A program made the translations under genes and the position numbers. A stretch of DNA of 64,000 bases from Gentiana macrophylla (taxonomy: Eukaryota; Streptophyta; Magnoliopsida; Gentianales; Gentianaceae). Every line of letters begins with the position of its first letter. The first letter of the stretch is position 1. Shown piece after piece: positions 28,501-43,700 of this stretch. The stretch spans positions 1,116,001 to 1,180,000 of the forward strand of contig CM047805.1 in NCBI GenBank assembly GCA_026214975.1, written 5' to 3'. The notes beneath the pieces are model-generated. The model made no database searches and was not told the DNA's origin. It saw only the letters and a program-made list of their open reading frames with translations.

Positions 28501-30819
28501 ACCATTTCGAATTATTATCTCTCCAAAAGCTTAAGATGTTTAGGGAGCAAGTGCATTACATATTAGACACTACACGCTTCATTTTAAACACTATACACTT
28601 TCAATATAGATATACAAACTTATTCACCATTTACTATCTCTCCCCAAAAGCTTCAGCAATTGGAAAGGTATGTACTTTACATATTAGACATTATACAGAT
28701 CATACTAAACACTATACACTTCAACACGGATATACAAACACGCCAAGAAACAGCACACACAAACTTACCTCAGATGGTTGTGAAGCCCAAATAAAAACAC
28801 GCATTCTACATTGTGAAACACCATATGCTCCAGCAGCCATTATACCTAACCTTGTCTGATAACACATTGAAACTAAACGTCCAAGTGCATAACAGGAATA
28901 TGTTCCGTTTTTGAACTTGAGCATATCAGCAACATTTTCCATTAGCACATACTTAGGCTTCAAGAAGTCAATCATGTTCATGAATACAACTATTTGTTGG
29001 TTCTTGGGATCGTTTAGAGGATCTTCAAAGTCTCTATAACGATTATGACCGCTAAGTCCTTGACAAGGTGGTCCTCCACACAAAAAATCGACATCCCCCT
29101 AATTTATAAATGAAAAAAATTCCATTAACAATAATGTATTGAGATTGAACAATAGAAAAAATATGGAGAAAAAAAAAACTTACAGGAAGGGGCAACATCT
29201 TATCATGATATCCGGCAGTCACAAATTCTTTCATACTTTCCTTGCAATTACTACAGTACGTAATTGTATCAGCTAAAACACACTTTAGTTTTAAAAAAAA
29301 ACATGCTAGATCTCTCAAGAAAAAATTACACAGAAGTTTAATACCTGAGATTCTCAATGGGCTCCCACGTGTCATAACTCGGAGGATAGCCCTTCCACCT
29401 AACCTAAACATATTTAGTGAGAGATTTGTTAGATTGTTACATCTGTCAAGATCTTAAACGTTTAAAGAAGTGGTAATTTTAGACATTGATCAACTTTAAG
29501 ACACCTCCTCACTTGTGAGGCTAATACAAATAGTCTGAACAACAAAAGATACGAAGGCATATGAAGAATTGGGCCAACGCTGGTGACACAAAGACAAACA
29601 GAGAAGTCCAACATGTAAACAATACAAATAATGACAACAAAGTGCACTGAAGCAAATAGGTAGGTAATTTAGATATTTATTAACTTCAACATGGCCTCCC
29701 ATGCTCTCATCTGTAAGAATGATACAAAGAGATTGGACAACAAAAGACACAAAGGCATGTGAAGGGTTGCTCTCACGTGTAAGATTGATACAAAGAGCCA
29801 GGACAATAAAGACACAAAGGCATATGAAAGGTTAGGTCAACTTTAGAAACACAAAACCAATCAAAGAAGCCTAACATGTGAAAAATACAGATAGAGGCAA
29901 TAAGGGCACAAAAAAGAAATAAACAGCAGGTCTAGCATTGGGCAAAAATAGGGAGACAATGTTGTCAAAGAGGTTCGAACTCATGATCTAAACAAAGAAG
30001 TTTAACACGTGAACAATGCAAATAGTGACAACAAAAGACACAAAAGAATATAAAGAATTGACCCAACATTGAGCACACAAAACCATATAAAGCAATGTGT
30101 GGCAGGGAGGTTAAAATTCATCACATCATGCTCGATACCGTGCTGAAATACCATCCTTCCCAAAAACATAAGTTGTTGGTGGAAGCAGTAATTCAAACAT
30201 TTAATAACTTCTAACAAAGTAAATTTGCTGCATCAAAGTACATCATCAATTCAAATGAGGATAATACAGCACCTTCAAGTACAAGCCTTTCTCCTTGGTT
30301 TTGTTCGGATCACCATAGCAGATAGCTAAGAACCTTTGAACTTCAAATTCTTCAGACTGGTTTTCACCATTTTCTTCAGCAGCATGATCAGAGTCTTCAA
30401 CGGAGCTATCCTCACCAGAATTAGCACTTGTTTCCGATGTTTGAAACTCTTTGCAAAGCTTCTCCCATTCTTTTAAAAGTTCAAGAAAATCTTCAGCTCT
30501 TTCATTTCTCACCTGATATCAAATTACAGCAAATAATGTTTTATGTGGACACCAAACAAAACTATGGGTGTAAACGATCCAAACTGATCAAAAGAACTCA
30601 ATGTTTGACCCCTTCAAATCTTGCTTAAATACGATAACCAAACTCAAGTCAATCTCCAAAAGTTCGTCAAGGTTTACGAGCAGAACTTGAGCACTTTGAA
30701 GCTTCACATGAAACATTCACAAGCTTTATCAAACATTACTATATTACATAAAAGTCGAATAATCTTCTGTACTTTATACAAAATAACATATTCTAACAAG
30801 GTTTATATAGCATTATAAA

Positions 30820-30868
<49 letters not shown>

Positions 30869-33800
30869 TTTGCTTCATTATACTATTTTACTCAAGCACT
30901 TTAAAATTAATCAGTTTCTTCAAGGTGCTCGAGCTCAAAATTTTGTCAGGCATTATCGAATGAACTCGAGCATCATTATTATTGAATCGACCAGATCACA
31001 AGCAAGTTTTTTTTTCTGTTCAAACAAACTCAAACTGAGTTCAAACATCACAATTCAGTGGTTACTTGACTCAGTAGGTAAATACTTGATTCGGTTCGGA
31101 TCATTTACATACTACAACAAACAATGAAAGTACAAATATGTAAGATATTATACCTTCGTTTCGGGATGATTCATTTCAAGACTTTGACATGCATCTTTAT
31201 CGAAGTCAACAGCCCACCTCTACAAAACAGATAATGAGGAATGGAAATCATGAGTGAAAAATAAAATATACAAAACCTTTAGGATATGTAATTTGATCGT
31301 GCCATCATTAGGATGCTTATTTTTGAAGTAGAGTTATACTTTTATACAGCACACGCAAGACGCCATGACGCTGCGCACAGTAGACAGTATTCCTCATTTT
31401 TTGTGATACGAAAAATTGCTCGAATATCATCTCTTTTGAAAGTTTAAGATGTATGGATGTGACTAATGTATGTATTTAAATGTAACATACTTCAACATGT
31501 CCCTTCACATATTTCAACAGTCAACACTTTTAACAAAAACATTTTTTTACCTTAAACTGCAAATCTCTACCAGTGTTCTAAAAATCGCTAGGCAAAGTCG
31601 GTACGCTACTGGGGCGCCTAGGGCCTAGGGCGCCCAGGCGGCGCCTAGGCGATTTTAGGGTTTTAAGGGTTCTAGGGTTTTAAGGGATTTTAAGGGATTA
31701 CTCGGGAAAACTTGGATGTTCGCCCAGATGGAACCCCTGATTTCCTAGAAGGGCCTAGGAGCGCCAGAACGCCGTAAAATCGCCCACACCCACGTCGCCC
31801 AGATGAGATCGCCTAGAGCCAAGTCGAGACGCCTGAGGGTCGCCTAGGCGACCGATTTTTGCGTTTTTTAGAACACTGGTCTCTACAGACCATAAATGAT
31901 ACCCTGTTCAGTTACAATTTCTCCCAAAACTTAAGTTGTTTGATACCGTGTTGAATTACTATCTCCCCCAAAATTCAAGTTGTAAACAATATTGAATTAG
32001 TATCTGTCCAAAAGCTTAGGTTGACTGGTATAATGTAAAATTATCATCTCTTCCAAGAGAATTAGTTGTGAAGGATGAGAGTGATTTACATATTTTAACA
32101 CGCTGTAATAAAAACATCTTTTAACTCAAACTGCAATTCTCTACACAAACCATACATGATATGATATCTAAAACAATACCAAAGAATGAAAAACTTTAAA
32201 AATTGCATTAGCTTACATGGTTTAGTTTAACGCCCGCAATTGCTGCACCCAAACATAAACCAGAGGATAATGCACCGCATCCAGAATAGACATCCAACAA
32301 ATTCAACTCTAGTTCTTGTCCAGCTTTTTCTAAAGATTCCACAGATGCTTCATCCGGGCTATTTCCTTTAACTATGGAGTCAGGGCATGCTACATTCAAG
32401 ATTGGAGAAGAGTTAAAAGAGCATATAGGATTTTATTTGGAAAAAAGAAAAATCACAACAATTATAATATGAACCACATAATTGAAGACTTATTGCATTG
32501 TATTTGCATTATAGCAGTTCAAATGAACCTGTTAGATTTAGATTCATTAGAGGCTACATAAAAATTATACCAAGAATACAAGAAGGAAAACAAGGATAAA
32601 TATGTAAAAGAACTACACATGAACCATAATGTGGGCATAGGCTACATCTAACATGACCCTTGCACCCACAAAAAAACGATTCCTTTACCATAATTTGCAA
32701 CGCAAAAAGTAATTAATTCAGCTGACAAAATAATTAAATTTATCTTCTAGGTGAAGACATACTGAATAAAATCAACTTGAAAATAGAAAAACACTAGAAA
32801 ATGAAACAATATACAAGTTACATGTGATGAAATAAATATGTCTCTCTTCTATATGCCCATATAATTTCAAGGCATGACTTTTTCACTGGTATTATGCACA
32901 TAAAAGATTTAAGCATTTAAGAACAAGCAATAATGCACAATAGAACAAGTGTATCAATCACCACGTAACCTAAGAGTTATGGTGGTAGATTTCACCTTCA
33001 TCTGCTGATTTGAAAGTAAAGTGCTTCAATGAATATCTCATATCGAAATAAAGATCTGCCGAATCCAATGCTTTCTCCCTGTCCGCTGCAGAAATCTGAA
33101 ATGCAAGAAAAGCCATATAACAAATTTGAAAGAAAAATAATTAAAAGCATGTGTGCATACCTTAGGAGAAAGTTGTACTATTTTCACTTTTTTTCGAATA
33201 GAATTCAAGGAATTGTCATCTATGATGTCGGATAAAAATACTCTCCTCGAATCAATAAGACATGATTTACTTTTAATAACCTGAATTGCAAAAAAGAAAT
33301 CAAAACGTCAAAGACATATCATTCAATGAAAAACATCTAAAACACTATTAAATTAAGCAGAGTCTTATATTTTCTTACAGTATCTTGAGCTCTGTAAAAC
33401 CATTGGGTAGCAATATAAAGTTCATTATCAACAGTTGTGAACATCTCCACTATCCTGGCAATATTGTCAGGATTTCCTTCCCCAGCCTGAGAAAATGATA
33501 AAACAATATAAACAAACACACAGTTAGCTAGATAAACATACGTACAATAATAGAAAAACTAATGTATAATTTCTAAATATTAGAGCATCACCAATGGAGG
33601 TTCAAGAAAAGGTTATAAATCTTTCTAAAAGATTTATTCCATTGGAGTTGGTGTGATAAGGAGAGAGGATGGCTGATAGCAAAATAACTAACTGCTAACT
33701 TTAACCGACAGAGTATCGAATCAACAATAGTATAGTGATAGCAAGGTCGAATCCACAAGAACAACGTTTAAGTACCAAAGTCGACGTAGAACTTGGTTTA

Positions 33801-34735
33801 GCCAGTCAAGATTGCGGTGGAGAGATATTACACTAGTGCAAAGTAAAAATTAGCTAACGGTTGCGATTCTAGTTATTAAAAGGTATAAATGAATTATGAT
33901 CCAACGAGTTATTTTTACCCTGGGGAAGACTTGACAAGGAGCGTGTATTAACCAACCTTCCTTTCCACAAGAATTTTAACGACATCCACGGGTGCCAACT
34001 CCAATTCTGGTGTTAAGATCGAACAACTCTCACTAACACCCTATGTGAAGTTAATTAATTTTCCTTTAGAAAACGATTAACCTAACATGATTACGCTCTT
34101 AGAGTCGCTTCGAACAACGATGACAAACCTCTGTATTGAAACGGTCCTAACAACTAGGCCGAATCTACGCAATTCATCCTAAAACCCTTTTTCCCACATC
34201 TCACCGCAAAAAATACATTTATAGGTTCGATATGTGTGACGTTGAACTAAATGATCGCTTTAATTCAAAGACGTTCGATTAAGTTTTAGGGGCGTGGATT
34301 ACTCATTAAAACATTATTTTACGCGCTACACAACTCCCGCTTAATCCCCCTTGGGGCGCTTTTACTCGCTTTTACATAATTCGACTATACGCACGCTTAG
34401 CTATTCATTTTGGCGATAATAACGGAATGATTAACGGAAATTATATTAATGATGAAAAGTAAAAGCGAATTCATTTTTATAAGTACATATATATATTTAT
34501 ATATATATATAGATATATAGTTATATAGCTAATAATATATATAAGTGCATAAAAGTAAATATACTATACATATATATATAAGTGCGTAAAAGTAAATACG
34601 TAAGTAAATGCGTAAAAGTAAATATATATATATATATAGTGTAAATAAATAAAATGCGTAAGTAAAATGCGTAAAAAGTAAATAAAAAATCAAAACAACG
34701 AACTATTGATAATTATACTATTACAACGGTATTTT

Positions 34736-34789
<54 letters not shown>

Positions 34790-37700
34790 TGAATAAGATA
34801 AAAAGAAGAGGGAAGAAAACGAAATAGATCTATATATATATAAAATTACCCGACATAAATCAAGTGATTCCGAGATCGTAGTCTTCCTGGATATTACAAC
34901 GACTACAAAGATCACCGAGCTACCGATAATTTCCTAAAGATTACAACGATACTACTACTACTAAATTATTTCCGGCATAATGCCGTTACTAAAACTAAAA
35001 GAAAGAAATGAGGGGGATAGATATATATATACGCAATGTATATATAAAATGGTACATCCGTTCTGATCTCTGATGCTCCTCTATTTATAGAAATGATGTT
35101 GAAGGCCGGCCCGGGCCGGAGGTTAGCCGGATCGGTCCGGAATCATCATGAGTGTAACAACTCATCACATTCTGGATCCTTCGATATGATAATTATGCAA
35201 TTAAAACTTGTAAAATTCGTATCTTGAGTTGTAGACCTCCAAAAATTTCAAACGAAATGCCAAAATTAAGGTCTCGAGAAACTCTACAACTTTCATGAAG
35301 GACATGTTTTCAGAAAACGCCTTTTTGATGACCTCGTGTTCCTCCGAAGATATTTCGGGATTTTTACGAAATTAAATCAATTAGCCACTTGACCACCATT
35401 TGAGTTGTAGAAGTCCGATTGACTTGATTCAAAATCCATTGGAAAGAGTTCTGGAAGATATACAACTTTTATGAAGGAAACTTCTTCAGAAAATGTCGTT
35501 TTGATGAGCCATTCAGATTACGAAGATATTTGGGATTTCTACTAATCCGAATTGATTAGTAAATTGACCATAACTTGAGTTCTAGAAGTCCAATTGACGT
35601 GATTCAAAGTGCATCGGAACGTTTACTTGAAGATCTACGACTTTCATTAAGAAGTCATCCCCTGAAAATGCCTCTAAGCTGGGTCAAATCTCCGTCGAAA
35701 ATATGTAACGATTCAAGTACTTAGGAAAACGACCTTTTGAACTCGTAAGTTCATGTGGCATCTTCTTCTAATCCTCTAAACACATCTTTTAGACTCAAAA
35801 CATGTCGTTACGTGGAATCTTGGTCAATGTATAATCCTGCAATGAACCACCAAAATACCAAACGTAAATCCGACACGACACTCCGGTTACTAAACCGGTA
35901 CAAAAACTAGTAAAAACACGATAAAAATACGATATTTTATATAATAACTACTACTAACATATTTAGATGAAACATAGGAATTAATGACTCGAACTGATAT
36001 AAAAATACTCGAAATGATATCAGAAACGGGTTGAAAAGTTATAAAAATAACGGTGAATTTTTCCGTTATCACAACCCCCCACTTAGCTTTTGATCGTCCT
36101 CGAACAAAATAAGCGATAAAATAAAATGAATGAGGGAAAAATTCATAAAAAGATAAGATGTAAGGAACAACCAAATGATATAACCTTTAGAATTATAACC
36201 AGGCGTTAACCTCAATATAATCAGTATAACAGTGCGTGTGTGACATGCCTTTTTCAATTTCCACTATCCTCTCTTGAATAAATCAAGCAAACGCACTAGT
36301 ATCCATTCGAGACAATCCTAACAACTTTCCTAGGTATAGCGAGAATAATTCCACACAAAGTCCTCCCGTGTACTTATTAGGATAATCCCTAAAGTATATC
36401 ATTTAGTTTATAATTTGGGATAGTCGAAGATAACTAAGTTTTCAACCAACTTTTTCTTTTCTTTTCTATTTTTTTTTTTTTTTTTTTCATAGAATACTAA
36501 CATATCCGAACTCATTGCCAAAATCGACTATCTTTCAAGCGTCATGAGGTGAGATTGAATACATTAATACCTATCTAACTCTTTTTTTTTTTTTTTTTTT
36601 TTTTTTATGTGTAGCATATGCCTCATTCCCAAAAATAGGATGTTTCGTGATAACACCCTAGTTTGGACTATTATCATCAGAGCGCCGGGAGCTTTTAAAC
36701 CTCATAGTGGTATAGGGCGTTTAGTGATAACGCCTACCGCACTCAAATCATTGGTAGCTACAACCGACATATATATAGTTTATCTTATTTTGACATTCTT
36801 TCTATCACATTCAAACATTCGGATATTCACAAGACACGCTTAAAAGTTAGGTACTAAGTTATCGCTATTGTCTCTAGAATAACCACTAGAGATCTTGAAT
36901 GGATACTGCTTTAAAATTTTCGCTTCAATATCACAGGCTTACGTGAACAAGGAATTCATGTTACACAAATATATTTGGAATTACAATGCACTTACGGTTC
37001 ACGTTGGTTATATATATATCCAATTTGATCATTACATCTTTAAATCCATGAAATATATACCTTATAAAAATTATTTTAATCAACTAAATAATGCTCGAAA
37101 AGATCAACAACTAAGGGTTTAAACACTTATCGCCATTTCTAGACCATCCTCGACTCTACCCCCCACTTACGATTTTGCATTATCCTTAAACATATTGAGT
37201 GAGATAGAGAAGAGAACTTAGCTTATAAACTTGGCGGAAAGATGCTATCAAATCCCGTAAATAACATGAAAAGCACGTCCGAATCCCTCAGAATAAAACA
37301 AACAAAACAAAGCCAACACGGGACATGGTCCTCGTGCCAAAGTATGCATATAGGGATATGGGAATAATAAGATAATGGCCTCACACGTCGAGAAAATTCG
37401 ATAGGCAATATAATAGCTTTAGATGGAAAAAAATAACCCACACGGGTAAAGCACAGAACATCTAAGCATATACGTATCATAGAGAGTATCACATAATCAT
37501 ATAACGTAGTCATGTCAGCTATTCCTAGTTTCATTTTTTATTACACACAGTTTTATTAAAGCGGGAATACTCACCACTATACTACAACGACCAGAAATTT
37601 GAAACAGACTAGATCATAAAATGAAATGTGTGAAAGAGTATTGAGTCGTTTATACCCAGATCCTCAAGGATTCAATAACCTAAGTCCAAGAAATGATACA

Positions 37701-40700
37701 TTTGAATTTTTATCTTTTTCTCCATCGGGATTTTCGGATAACCACCTAATCATTCCCTCTTAATGAAATTCAAACATTCATCCTGAGACTTGGTTGTGCT
37801 TTGTGTTCATTCTTCATACCGATTCTACATCTCATTAAGACTAGTCTTATTCAAATTATCATTATTATTATTATTATTATTAACGGGCTGCCTCCCGGTA
37901 GCGCTTTTGTTTAATGTCGTTGGCTCGACTAAGATTCAGAAACGATTTAACAAGGCTCGGGATCAGTCAAATGCACAATCTCAAGAGCCTCATCGAATGG
38001 TAACTTCTTATACTTTTTAGAGCGAAGGCCGTTCGTGATGAACGCTCCATGCTTCGGATGTGTTACCTCGATGGCTCCTAGTCGAAAACTCGTAATACCG
38101 TATATGGTCCTCGACCACCTTGACTTAAGTTTGCCTTGAAATAAATGGAGGCGAGTATTATAGAAAAGGACCTCATCACCTACGCTGAAAATTCGAGGTT
38201 TGATAAACTTATCATGAAGCAATTTGGTCTTTTCCTTATATTTCGCCGAACAATCGTAAGCTTGAAGGCGAAACTCATCTAACTCGCTTTAATCGGGCCA
38301 TCCTTCTTTCACCGATTAATCGCGTCATCCATATTTAGATTCTTAATCGCCTAATAGGCCTTATGCTCTAACTCTACGGGAGATGGCAGGCTTTGCCAAA
38401 AACAAGCATGTAGGGTGACATACCTATTGGTGTCTTGAACGCAGTTCGGTGTGCCCAAAGCGCATCATCTAACTTCTTTGACCAATCCTTAAGGTTAGAA
38501 TTCACTGTCTTCTCCAAGATTCTTTTAATTCCTCGATTGGACACCTCTACTTGGCCACTAGTATGGGGATGGTAGGCGCAGCTAACTTATGAGTGACCCT
38601 GCATTTCATTAAAAGCTTATTGAAATCTCTATTAGCAAAGTGACTTCCATTGTCACCGATTATTGCTCGAGGTATTCCATACCGGGATATAATATGTTTC
38701 TTAAGAAACTTTATGACTACATGTTTGTCGTTAGTAGGTGAAGCAATTGCCTCAACCCACTTTGAAACGTAATCACAAAGCGACAAGAATGTACGATTCC
38801 CGAAAGAAGACGGATATGGTCCCATGAAGTCTAATCCCCATATATCAAATACTTCACACACTAATATCGGTTTCGGGCATCTCATTTCTCCTGAAATCCT
38901 TCCCGAAAGCGTTGACAGGCATCACACATCTTAACATAAGCATATGCATCCTTGAAAATAGTGGGCCAAGAGAACCCACTTTGTAACACCTTTAACGCTG
39001 TTCTCTCTCGCCCGAGAAGTGGCCACCGGCCTCTTTATCATGGCGTAATGAGAGAATACTCACTATCTCACCGCTCATCAACACATCTTCTCGTGATTCC
39101 ATCAAAGACATAGCCTAAAAATTAAGGGATCTTCCCACACATATCGGTTTACCTCACTAAAAACTTCTTTTTCTCGGTTTTCATCAAACTCAGGATCTAC
39201 AAATCCACACTCGTAATAATTAACAAAAGGTGCATACCAAGGGTTCCCATTTTTTCCTCTCTGCAAGAAATTTCCTCGCTTAACCGGGAGCATCGTATCT
39301 ACTACGAACAACTGCTCATCCCGAAAATGATCATCAATTTCAACCCTAATAGAGTGTTTCTTGTCTCCTGCTCCATCCTAATGAGGTGGTCACTACTACG
39401 TTCTCACACCCTTTCGATTCTTAATTTCTACGTCAAATTCTTGAAGAAGCAATATCCACCTCAACAAGCGTGGTTTTGCATCCTTCTTGGCAAATAGATA
39501 TCTCAACGCAAAGATGGTCGGTGTGAACTATGACTTTCGATCCAACCAAGTATGACCGAACTTATCGAAAGCAAAAACAACAACTAAAAGTTCCTTTTCG
39601 GTTGTGGCATACTTTTGTTGAGCCGAGTTCATGGTATGACTCGCATAGTAGATAGGCGAAACAACTTGTCGATCTTCCGACCTAGACGGCTCCTGCAAAG
39701 ATAATCACTCACTCATCACACATCACTTCAACCCCTTAGACCAATCAAAGTGCTACTAAGATAGAGCCGAAGTAAGAAGTTTCTTAAGGGTTCGAAAAGC
39801 ATCTAGGCATGCCGCATCAAAACACAGGGGCTCCTTCATCAATTGAAGAGTAAGAGGTCTAGCAATGTGGAAAAACTGGAATGAATCTACGATAAAACCT
39901 CGCATGTCCCAAGAATGAACGTAGAGTCTTGATTCGTAGGCATAGGAAGCTTAGAAATTACCTCTATTTTTGCTCTATCGACCTCTATTCCTTTCCCCGA
40001 TACCTTATGTCCTAAAACAATTCCCTCGCTTACCATGAAATGACACTTTTCCCAATTTAAAACCAAGTTTGTCTCTTCACAACGCAAGCACCTTATCAAT
40101 GTTCGACAAACACTCATCAAAAGTATCACCAAAAACACTAAAGTCATCCATAAAAACTTCCATGAAATGCTCTATCATATCAAAGAAAGATGGCCATCAT
40201 GCATCGTTGGAATGTCGCAGTGCATTACACAACCCAAACGGCATTCTTCTAAATGCAAAGGTGCCATACGGACATGTGAAAGTAGTTTTATCCTGGTCAT
40301 GTATATCGATGTGAATTTGATAATAGCCACTAAAACCATCCAAAAGCAAGAAAATGCATGACCACTTAGCGCTCCTAGCATTTGATCAATAAAGGGTAGG
40401 GAAAATGATCTTTCCTAGTCTTATCATTTAGCATGCGAAAATCAATACAAACCTCGTGACCAAGAACTAAACGAGTAGGAATAGGCACACCTTTTCATTA
40501 AGCTCAACCGTAATGCCTCCTTTCTTAGGCACGACTTGCGTGGGGCTCACCCATTCACCGTCGGAGATTGCGTAGATTATCCCTAACTCAAGCATCTTTA
40601 CCACGCTCTTCCTCACCACCTCTTGCATATGTGGGTTTAGCCGTCTCGAAATTGCCTCGACCGGCTTGGCATCTTCTTCCGAATGATCTTGTGCTTGCGG

Positions 40701-43700
40701 ATATCAAGATCGATCCTTTTATGTCAACCATCTTCCATCCAAGGCCTTTTGTGTTTTTTCGAACGTGGATCAACTTAGCTTCCTCGCAAAACGGTTAGTG
40801 TGGATGAAACAATAAGAGGAAGTAATTCATCAGTTCTAAAAACACATACTTTGAATGCTTAGAAGTGGCTTCAACTCCAGATCAAGAGGTGGTTCCTCGA
40901 TTGACGGCTTTGGCAACTTGCCACCAAACCGAGCTCTAGCTTTTTATTCCACTTGCGTCAACAAAAGGAGTTGCCTCCAAATGATATACCCGAACTCTTA
41001 TTTGTGGATCATCATCTCTCAAGCGGTGCTTGACTTCATCAAGCATTCTTCCATTGGTTCTTGGTATCCTGCGCAGTTAGTGTGCTCCACAATACAAGGA
41101 TATATATCATCAATAAAAACAATCACTCTTTTCATCATTAGGATGCTTCATCGCCTTATACACATTTATGGCTACACTCTCTTTCCCGACTCGTAGTATA
41201 ATCTCTCCCCTCTTAACGTCTATCAAGGTCTCTCCTGTGTTCAAGAAAGGCCGACCTAACAAAAGTGGGGTTTTAGAATCCATATCCATATCTAAAACTA
41301 CAAAGTCAACGGGGAAAACAAACTTGTCTATATGCACCAACACATCTTCAGCTACCCCTAGAGGTTTCCTAACAGACCTATCTGCCATCTGTAAGGTCAT
41401 TCCTGTTGGCTCTAATGCTCCCAATCCTAATTTCTCATAAACTCCTCTGTGGCATCAGGCTCACGAAGCCCCTAGATCACATAGCACATTTTTAAACACA
41501 GCTTTCTCCAATGGTAATTGGGATGGTAAAGCTACCTCTATCCTCAGAACTTGGGAGGTATCTTATTCTCAAAGATTGCGAGAACATTCCTCCACTCAAA
41601 TGCACCATCTGTTGCATCTTCTCCTTACTCGACAACATTCCTTTTAGAAACTTAAAGTATGGGGGAATGCTCGAAATTGCCTCTAATAGGGGAATATTCA
41701 CCTCTACCTTCCTTAAAAGATTCAGAAATTTTGCCTGACCCTGGGTCAGGATGTCCTTTCTGGTTCCCTTAGGAGGATAGGGTAAAGTATTAACATCAAA
41801 ATCAGGGGGAGGAGGAGGAATTCTGTTTTTCTTACCTCTTTCTTTAGGCGGTGAGGCTTCTTCTTCTTTGATGTCCAAGACCACATAGTCTTTCTTCGGT
41901 GCTGCCCCTTCCAATGCTTTCTTATTTGCCTCAGCCAAAGCCTTTTTCGTGGCTTCCAATTCTTTCCTCATTGCTTCCATTCTCTGCTTGATATTGCCAG
42001 TCTCTAAATCTTCGATCTCGACTTCACCATACATAGCTCCTTCACAGTCAACTGCTTTCTCTTTCTCAGCTTTCTCGCCGCCACTTGACCCACAATTCTT
42101 TCTTTTGTCACTCACCCGACCTCTTTTACCACTTCGTGTGAACACAAAGATTCACATCCTTTGGGTTCCTTTCAAAGTTACTCGGGAGTCCACCACTTAG
42201 ATTTGTCTTGAGTGTCGGTTATTTGACCTACTTGGGTCTCCAAGTTTCGAATGGCGTAATGTGTGACCACTTTTTTGCTCTATAGCATTCTTATTTAACT
42301 CGAAACATTCTGTCTAATTTCTCCAGAGTATCTCAAAGTGGCCATCTTTTGAACACCGAAATTGTTTGGTTGTTTGATTGCTTTGATTATTCAAAGTGCG
42401 AGATGAGCGTTTGGATGTTGATAGGTGCCGTAATTATTACTTCTCAAAGATGGTCGCTCACTTGCCGATTCTCGATTGTTTTGTCGACTTCGATTCTCGA
42501 TTCCAAATTGATTTTGATTCCAATATGAACTCGATTTTGTCTTTGTTGTTGTGATCTGAGACGTGTGGATTCGATTATTCGATAATAGCCTCGGTTTTGA
42601 TTACGTATGAACTCGGTTCGGGATTACGATTCCAAGGTCGGTTGTATGAGCTTTGGTTTTGCCTAAAGTCTTGATTCTCGATTATTGTTTCTATTCCACC
42701 TCGATTCGCTTCGATTCCAACCTTGTCCAACATAATTCACATCATATTGTTGTGAACCATCATTCATACCATAATCCAATTGTGGCCTTGATGATTATTA
42801 AAGTTTTGATTCCACTCTTGTCGCCAACCTCTTGGCGATTCATATCCATCTGTCCCATCGCATAGACATTCATTCGCCGTTGGTCATTCCGATTGCCGAT
42901 CGTTGTTGTAATTGAGTAGGTGTCAAATCTGTTGTGGATAAGTGGATTTTTTCAATGATGCACATTCTATGGCGTAATGTCCACTTCACAGAGTTGGCAA
43001 TCGATGTGTCTTCTTTCTTTCTCGACTCCATTCGGTCCATCTTTAGTACCATTTCTTGCATCTTATCATGCATGGCGATTCTCGATCGAGTTCCTCTTTC
43101 AAATGACTTTACACTTTCCATTGGGGCTTTCTTCTTCTTCTCGCCGATCCCCATTGTCCTTCTCCATCTCGCCGCATTTTCTATCTCTGTCTCATTGCTT
43201 GTTCCGGTGGTAGATTCATAATATCTCCGCCGCTGCAAAGATTCACTTGTTTTGGTCCATCGGCTCTAAGGCCCTGAATAATATAATAACTGCTCCACTC
43301 AGAGAAAACCCGTGTGGAGGCATCTCTTCATGAGACCCCCTGAATCTCTCATAAGTCTCTTTTAAGGTCTCTCCTCGAGACCGTCAAACGAAGAGATTCC
43401 TTCCTTCAAATCTAGAATCTTCACGGAGGAAAATACTTTTTTCGAAACACTCTCGTTACATCACCCCATGTATGTAACGAATCATTTGGTAAAGAGTCAT
43501 ACCAATCTTTAGCAGCTCTCTTAATGCAAACGGAAAAACTATTAATTTTACCGCCTCGTCACTTACCCCGTTATATTTCATTGTTCCACAAATCTGAGAA
43601 AGTGATCCGTAAAGCTATTCGGGTTCTCGATCGATTTCCGTGGAACAAGGCGTGTTCCCCAACATGTTCAAAATATTTTGCTTAATATCCATGTTATTCG

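Noticed and set aside
41168..43221. Plus-strand open frames across the Athila gag and protease region
   Set aside because: They are antisense to clear Athila protein sequence and have no motif of their own.
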